From JBIOJB01 sp044450465 (GTDB lineage: Bacteria; Chloroflexota; Dormibacteria; Dormibacterales; Dormibacteraceae): a stretch of 16,054 bases of DNA. Each line of letters starts with the position of its first letter. Position 1 is the first letter of the stretch. Positions 12,827 to 16,054 of this stretch are shown here, piece by piece. The DNA is taken from NCBI GenBank assembly GCA_044450465.1, contig JBIOJB010000068.1, positions 1-16,054 of the forward strand, written 5' to 3'. Made by a program: the position numbers and the translations under genes. The notes below the pieces were generated by a model. It did not search any database, was not told the origin of the DNA, and saw only the letters and a list, made by a program, of their open reading frames with translations.

Positions 12827-14535
12827 TCGACCAGGACTCTGATCCGCCGCCCCTGTTCGCGACTCTGCTCGGGCTCGGCCGCGCCCGCCCGCTGCAGTTC
12901 TTCATCAGCAGCGGCGCGGTGTTCTCGCACTACCTGCTCCAGCTCGCGCCCGGGCTGCTGCTGCAGGCGTTCTTCGATGACCTGACCGGCCGCCAGCCGG
13001 CAGGTCTCGGCCCGTACACCCTGCTCGCGCTCCTTGCCGGCGTCGCGATCATGGCCGGGATCCAGGGCATCGCCAACGCCGCCGAGCCGACGCTTCGCCA
13101 GGCGGCCGCCGTCTTGATGCGCCGCAACCTGCTGGCCGCGATCCTGCGGCGGCCTGCGGCCCAGGCGCTGCCGGGGTCGCCCGGCGAAGCGGTCGGCAGA
13201 ATGCGCGACGACGTCACGGCGATCTCGGACGCGCTCACCTACGCGCTCGATCCGATCGGGATGGTCGTGATGTTGGGCAGCGCACTGTTCATCCTGGCGC
13301 GGGTCAGCATGTTCGTGACGGTGGCGGTGGTCGTGCCGGCGCTGCTCGCGATGTTGGTCGTCAACACGCTCGCGCGCCGCCTCGCGACCTACCGCCGAGC
13401 CTCACTGCAGGCGGGCGCCCACGTGACCGGGCTGATCGGCGAGGCGTTCGCAGCGTTCGTTACGATCAAGGGGGCCGGCGCCGAGGAGCGGGTCGCCCGG
13501 CATTTCGACGAGCTCGGAGCGGCGCGGCTGCGAGCGGTCACCCGCGACGTGGTGCTGAGCCAGTCGGTCGATTCACTGGCCACCAACCTATCGACCATCG
13601 CCGTCGGCGCTGTCCTGCTGCTCATCCCGACGGCGCTTCGCTCGGGCTCTTTCACAGTCGGCGACTTCGCCCTCTTCGTCAGCTATCTCGCGCGGTTCTC
13701 GACGGTGACGAGCTACGTCGGCCAGTACGCGCGGATCTACCGCCAGGTGCTCGTCAGCCTCAGCCGGCTGGCGCCGCTGCTCAGCGGCATGCCGGGATCG
13801 ATGCTGGTGGAGCGGCATGCGCTGCAGCCCTCCGGCGACGCGGCGTTCGCCGCAAGCCCCGACACGCGCGGGCTGCCACTGCGGGAGGTTCGGGTGCGCG
13901 CGCTGACGCACCGGTTCGTGGGCGGCGCTGGGATCTCCGACGTCGACCTGGTCCTGGCTGGGGGCACCTTCACGGTCATGACCGGCCCCGTCGGAGCCGG
14001 CAAGACCACGCTGCTGCGGGCTCTGTTAGGGCTGCTGCGGCCGCAGTCGGGCGAGATCTGGTGGAACGGCGAGCTGGTCGAGCGGCCGGATCTCTGGATG
14101 GTGCCGCCGCGCTCTGCGTTCACGGGCCAGGTGCCGCGCCTGTTCACTGCGAGCCTGGAGGAGAATGTGCTGCTCGGGCTGCCGGGTGGGCGGTCGCTGG
14201 CGCTTGCGGCGGCGCGCGCAGCGGCGCTGGAGCCGGACCTGGCGCAGCTCGAGTCGGGGCTTGACACGTCGGTGGGCCCGCGCGGGATGCGGCTTTCGGG
14301 CGGGCAGGTGCAGCGTGTCGCTGCGGCGAGGATGCTCGTGCGCGAGGCGGCGCTGCTGGTCTTCGACGACCTCTCCAGCGCTCTCGACGTCAATACGGAG
14401 GCGGAGTTGTGGCGGAGCCTGCGCGCCGCGTATCCCGCCGCCACCCTGCTGGCGGTGTCACACCGGCCCGCGGTGCTGCGGATGGCTGACCAGGTGATCC
14501 GGCTCGAGCGCGGACGGGTGGCTGGGTCCGTCTAG
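12823..14535 (+). CDS. ABC exporter half-transporter, degenerate ATP site subunit
   Basis: This 570-residue protein is the partner of the preceding one. It has a membrane domain of about six helices (to about residue 330) with the EAFAAFVTIKGAGAEERVARHF coupling region, then an ATPase domain. Walker A is GPVGAGKT (388-395). The Q-loop is in AFTGQVPRLF, the signature LSGGQ (491-495) is intact, Walker B reads LLVFDDLSSALD with aspartate D516 at the catalytic glutamate position, and the switch histidine is H547. In a dimer the site built from this Walker B and the partner's LSAGQ would be weak, while the other site would be fully competent, as in heterodimeric exporters such as TM287/288. It starts with GTG 12823, overlapping the upstream stop. 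A hairpin and repeat copy C follow. Confidence 0.9.
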   Translation: MIDQDSDPPPLFATLLGLGRARPLQFFISSGAVFSHYLLQLAPGLLLQAFFDDLTGRQPAGLGPYTLLALLAGVAIMAGIQGIANAAEPTLRQAAAVLMRRNLLAAILRRPAAQALPGSPGEAVGRMRDDVTAISDALTYALDPIGMVVMLGSALFILARVSMFVTVAVVVPALLAMLVVNTLARRLATYRRASLQAGAHVTGLIGEAFAAFVTIKGAGAEERVARHFDELGAARLRAVTRDVVLSQSVDSLATNLSTIAVGAVLLLIPTALRSGSFTVGDFALFVSYLARFSTVTSYVGQYARIYRQVLVSLSRLAPLLSGMPGSMLVERHALQPSGDAAFAASPDTRGLPLREVRVRALTHRFVGGAGISDVDLVLAGGTFTVMTGPVGAGKTTLLRALLGLLRPQSGEIWWNGELVERPDLWMVPPRSAFTGQVPRLFTASLEENVLLGLPGGRSLALAAARAAALEPDLAQLESGLDTSVGPRGMRLSGGQVQRVAAARMLVREAALLVFDDLSSALDVNTEAELWRSLRAAYPAATLLAVSHRPAVLRMADQVIRLERGRVAGSV

Positions 14536-14536
14536 A

Positions 14537-14563
14537 ACTCGCTCAGTCGGGCAGTAGGCGAGT
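14537..14563. terminator. Hairpin downstream of the ABC operon
   Basis: ACTCGC (14537-14542) pairs with GCGAGT (14558-14563) around a 15-base loop, 2 bases after the stop codon. No U-tract follows. It is a candidate terminator only. Confidence 0.35.
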
Positions 14564-14695
14564 CGCGGCGAGTCTGTACACCTTAAGGAAATACGGGGCA
14601 GGCGGCGGTGACCTGGCTCAGCTATGAGGTCGAGTCGGATCGATCGAGGGCGATTTACGGATGGCGTTCCGACAACGGGGTGGGGAAGAGGCCGG
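14559..14695 (+). repeat. Interspersed repeat, copy C, right of the ABC operon
   Basis: This copy lies in the same orientation as copy B and matches it in the core 14570-14623, then again at GGATGGCGT (14659-14667) and in GGGGTGGGG, with a larger spacer between. Its 25-base core (14576-14600) is nearly identical to copy A at 1078-1102. Copies B and C bracket the ABC operon 3.7 kb apart. Confidence 0.75.
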
Positions 14696-14872
14696 GGCGC
14701 CGCTGATTGCGGCCAATCTGGCGTTCCGAGCCTCCGGCTAGCCGCGGCTCCGCGATCCAGACCGACTTTTGCCGTCCTTCACCGGCTGCAACGCCTCCTG
14801 CTCTCAGGCGCTCAGCGATGCTGTTAGGGGAACCCTTGTTCGGCAAACCAGGGTAGCCAGCCGATGTAAACT

Positions 14873-14912
14873 GACTCGCAAGTCCCGAGGTTCGACCCCG
14901 AGTCCGCCACCG
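14873..14912 (+). other. tRNA-3'-end-like fragment / possible attachment site
   Basis: GGTTCGACCCCGAGTCCGCC followed by ACC resembles the T-loop and acceptor end of a tRNA gene. The T-stem does not pair properly and no matching 5' acceptor (GGTGGCGGA) occurs upstream. GACTCG (14873-14878) pairs with CGAGTC (14899-14904) as a simple inverted repeat. It may be a decayed tRNA end left by integration, or chance. Confidence 0.25.
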
Positions 14913-14939
14913 GTGTTCAGCCTCTACACCCATGGGACT

Positions 14940-14944
14940 GGAGG
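14940..14944 (+). promoter_or_regulatory. Ribosome binding site for tcmP-like gene
   Basis: GGAGG lies 7 bases before ATG 14952, the ideal spacing. It fixes this start codon and contrasts with the absence of a Shine-Dalgarno sequence before most genes on the left. Confidence 0.8.
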
Positions 14945-14951
14945 TACCTGG

Positions 14952-16054
14952 ATGTCTGAGGTTTGGCGGAAGCCCCGTAAGCCCGTCGCGCACTTCGCGC
15001 GCTATCGCGACTGGCAGTGGGTCAAGCACTTGGTGCTCAGCAACTACATCGTTCCCTGGTCGCGAATGCTCGGCTCGATCAGTCGCGAGATCTTTGTGGT
15101 CGACGCCTGCGCGGGCGCAGGCACGTACGCCGGACCCTCCGGCGAGATCGTGCTCGGCTCGCCGCTCATCGCCGCGCAGGCCGCCATCCGTTACGGGGCG
15201 GAGTTCTCATCGCGACGTATGACCGTCATCGCCGTCGAGCGCGACACGGAGAACTTCCAGCAGTTGACGAAAGCGATGCACCGTTACCGCTCGGTGGCGA
15301 ACCTGTACCAGGGCGACTTCGCCGACTTCCACGACCAGATCAGCCGGATCCTCGGCGATGCTCCCGCCCTCGTCCTCCTCGACCCCTTCGGGCTGAAGGA
15401 CATCACCGCGGAAAGGTGCCGACCGCTGCTCCAGCGCCACCCCAAGACCGACGTCTTCGTGGTGGTGATCTTCACGTACCTGCATCGGGTTGCTGGACAG
15501 CTCCTGCGGGACGGCCGATCGAACCCAGCAATCCCCGGCGCAGCGAAGAACCTCGAGAACGTCACCGCCTTCTTCGGGACCGACAAGTGGATCGAGATCG
15601 CGCTGCGAGCGGACCTGAACCGCGAGCAGAAGGAGAACCTCTACATCGACCTCTACTTCGAACACGTGCTCGGCAAGAGGTACGGCTACAAGAGCGCCTA
15701 CGAGGTGCGGTCGCGCTACAAGGGTCCGGTCAAGTACTGGCTGGTCCACGCGAGCTCGCACGAGAACGCGATGTGGCTGATGAACGACTCCATCGTGAAG
15801 ATCGACGAGATGCTGATGTCGAACACCTACGAGAGACCCCAGATGCTGCTGCCTGGCTTCGGCGAGGACACGCTTGAGGCGTACCGCGATCGCAATTTCG
15901 CGGATCTGCAGGCTGGAGTCCTAAAGACCATCGAGGCAAACGGCGGCCCGCTCAGGTTCGACAAGCTGCGGTGGGAGCTCGTCGGCGATCACTTCGGAAA
16001 GGTAAGGTCCGGCGCTTACTCGCTCGCGGTCAAGACCCTCGTACGAGCGCAGAA
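14952..16054 (+). CDS. tcmP: Three-Cys-motif partner protein TcmP, 3' end beyond window
   Basis: At least 367 codons run from ATG 14952 to the end of the window without a stop. The protein resembles the TcmP family (three-Cys-motif partner), whose partner gene usually lies next to it and encodes a protein with a cysteine-rich motif (DUF5131, Gp37/Gp68-like). The N-terminal half has a methyltransferase-like nucleotide-binding pattern: IFVVDACAGAGTYAG (about 47-61) with motif-I-like glycines, GSPLIAAQAA (69-78), TVIAVERDTENF (91-102) with the acidic residue after strand 2, and PALVLLDPFGLKDI (138-151) with a DPFG motif. The C-terminal part is alpha-rich with a winged-helix-like end (FDKLRWELVGDHFGKVRSGA). 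The molecular role of the family is unsettled. The partner gene was not found upstream, so it should lie just past the right end. Confidence 0.82.
   Translation, partial: MSEVWRKPRKPVAHFARYRDWQWVKHLVLSNYIVPWSRMLGSISREIFVVDACAGAGTYAGPSGEIVLGSPLIAAQAAIRYGAEFSSRRMTVIAVERDTENFQQLTKAMHRYRSVANLYQGDFADFHDQISRILGDAPALVLLDPFGLKDITAERCRPLLQRHPKTDVFVVVIFTYLHRVAGQLLRDGRSNPAIPGAAKNLENVTAFFGTDKWIEIALRADLNREQKENLYIDLYFEHVLGKRYGYKSAYEVRSRYKGPVKYWLVHASSHENAMWLMNDSIVKIDEMLMSNTYERPQMLLPGFGEDTLEAYRDRNFADLQAGVLKTIEANGGPLRFDKLRWELVGDHFGKVRSGAYSLAVKTLVRAQ

Larger units (their letters stand above)
14536..14951. other. Intergenic region with repeat copy C and tRNA-3'-like fragment
   Basis: These 416 bases contain a hairpin after the ABC operon, repeat copy C and, near the right end, a tRNA-like sequence. 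No credible protein-coding frame is visible between 14624 and 14870. The stretch just before the next start codon carries a good ribosome binding site. Confidence 0.5.

Noticed and set aside
15017..15877. Plus-strand open frame of 286 codons
   Set aside because: It is rich in R, P and A and is an out-of-frame shadow of the TcmP gene, which has the ribosome binding site and family motifs.

Overview
The window is GC-rich bacterial DNA with GTG and TTG starts and many actinobacterial-style accessory families. I read it as an actinomycetote, perhaps a soil lineage, but no marker gene here fixes the taxonomy. It has no rRNA, complete tRNA, CRISPR array or recognisable transposase.

Left part (1 to about 9.8 kb): a row of mostly unrelated single genes. 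It begins inside folD and continues with a truncated MerR regulator, a DUF6193-like protein, a P-loop kinase, a GNAT acetyltransferase, a 2H phosphoesterase (2'-5' RNA ligase type), a second P-loop kinase and a Nudix hydrolase with no clear start. Next is a two-gene operon: an ECF sigma factor fused to ankyrin repeats and split by a one-base frameshift, then a shrunken, P-loop-less relative of the F1-ATPase beta subunit. A small membrane protein, a SAM methyltransferase, a RimJ/RimL-type acetyltransferase and two DinB-like proteins follow on both strands. Several of these genes lack a Shine-Dalgarno sequence and carry a -10-like hexamer 6 to 8 bases before the start codon, which suggests leaderless transcripts with one promoter per gene.

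Right part (about 9.9 to 14.5 kb): third codon positions become almost entirely G or C. It holds an APH-like phosphotransferase and a translationally coupled pair of ABC exporter half-transporters. The pair has the asymmetric motifs of a heterodimer with one degenerate ATP site. It lies between two same-orientation copies of a repeat of roughly 55 to 130 bp. A shorter third copy of the repeat core occurs near 1.1 kb.

Far right: after a short tRNA-3'-end-like stretch, an open reading frame with a strong ribosome binding site encodes a three-Cys-motif partner protein (TcmP) and runs off the end of the window.

The most unusual item is the sigma-ankyrin / mini-F1-beta operon at 4539-6221. The interspersed repeat around the ABC operon is the second.
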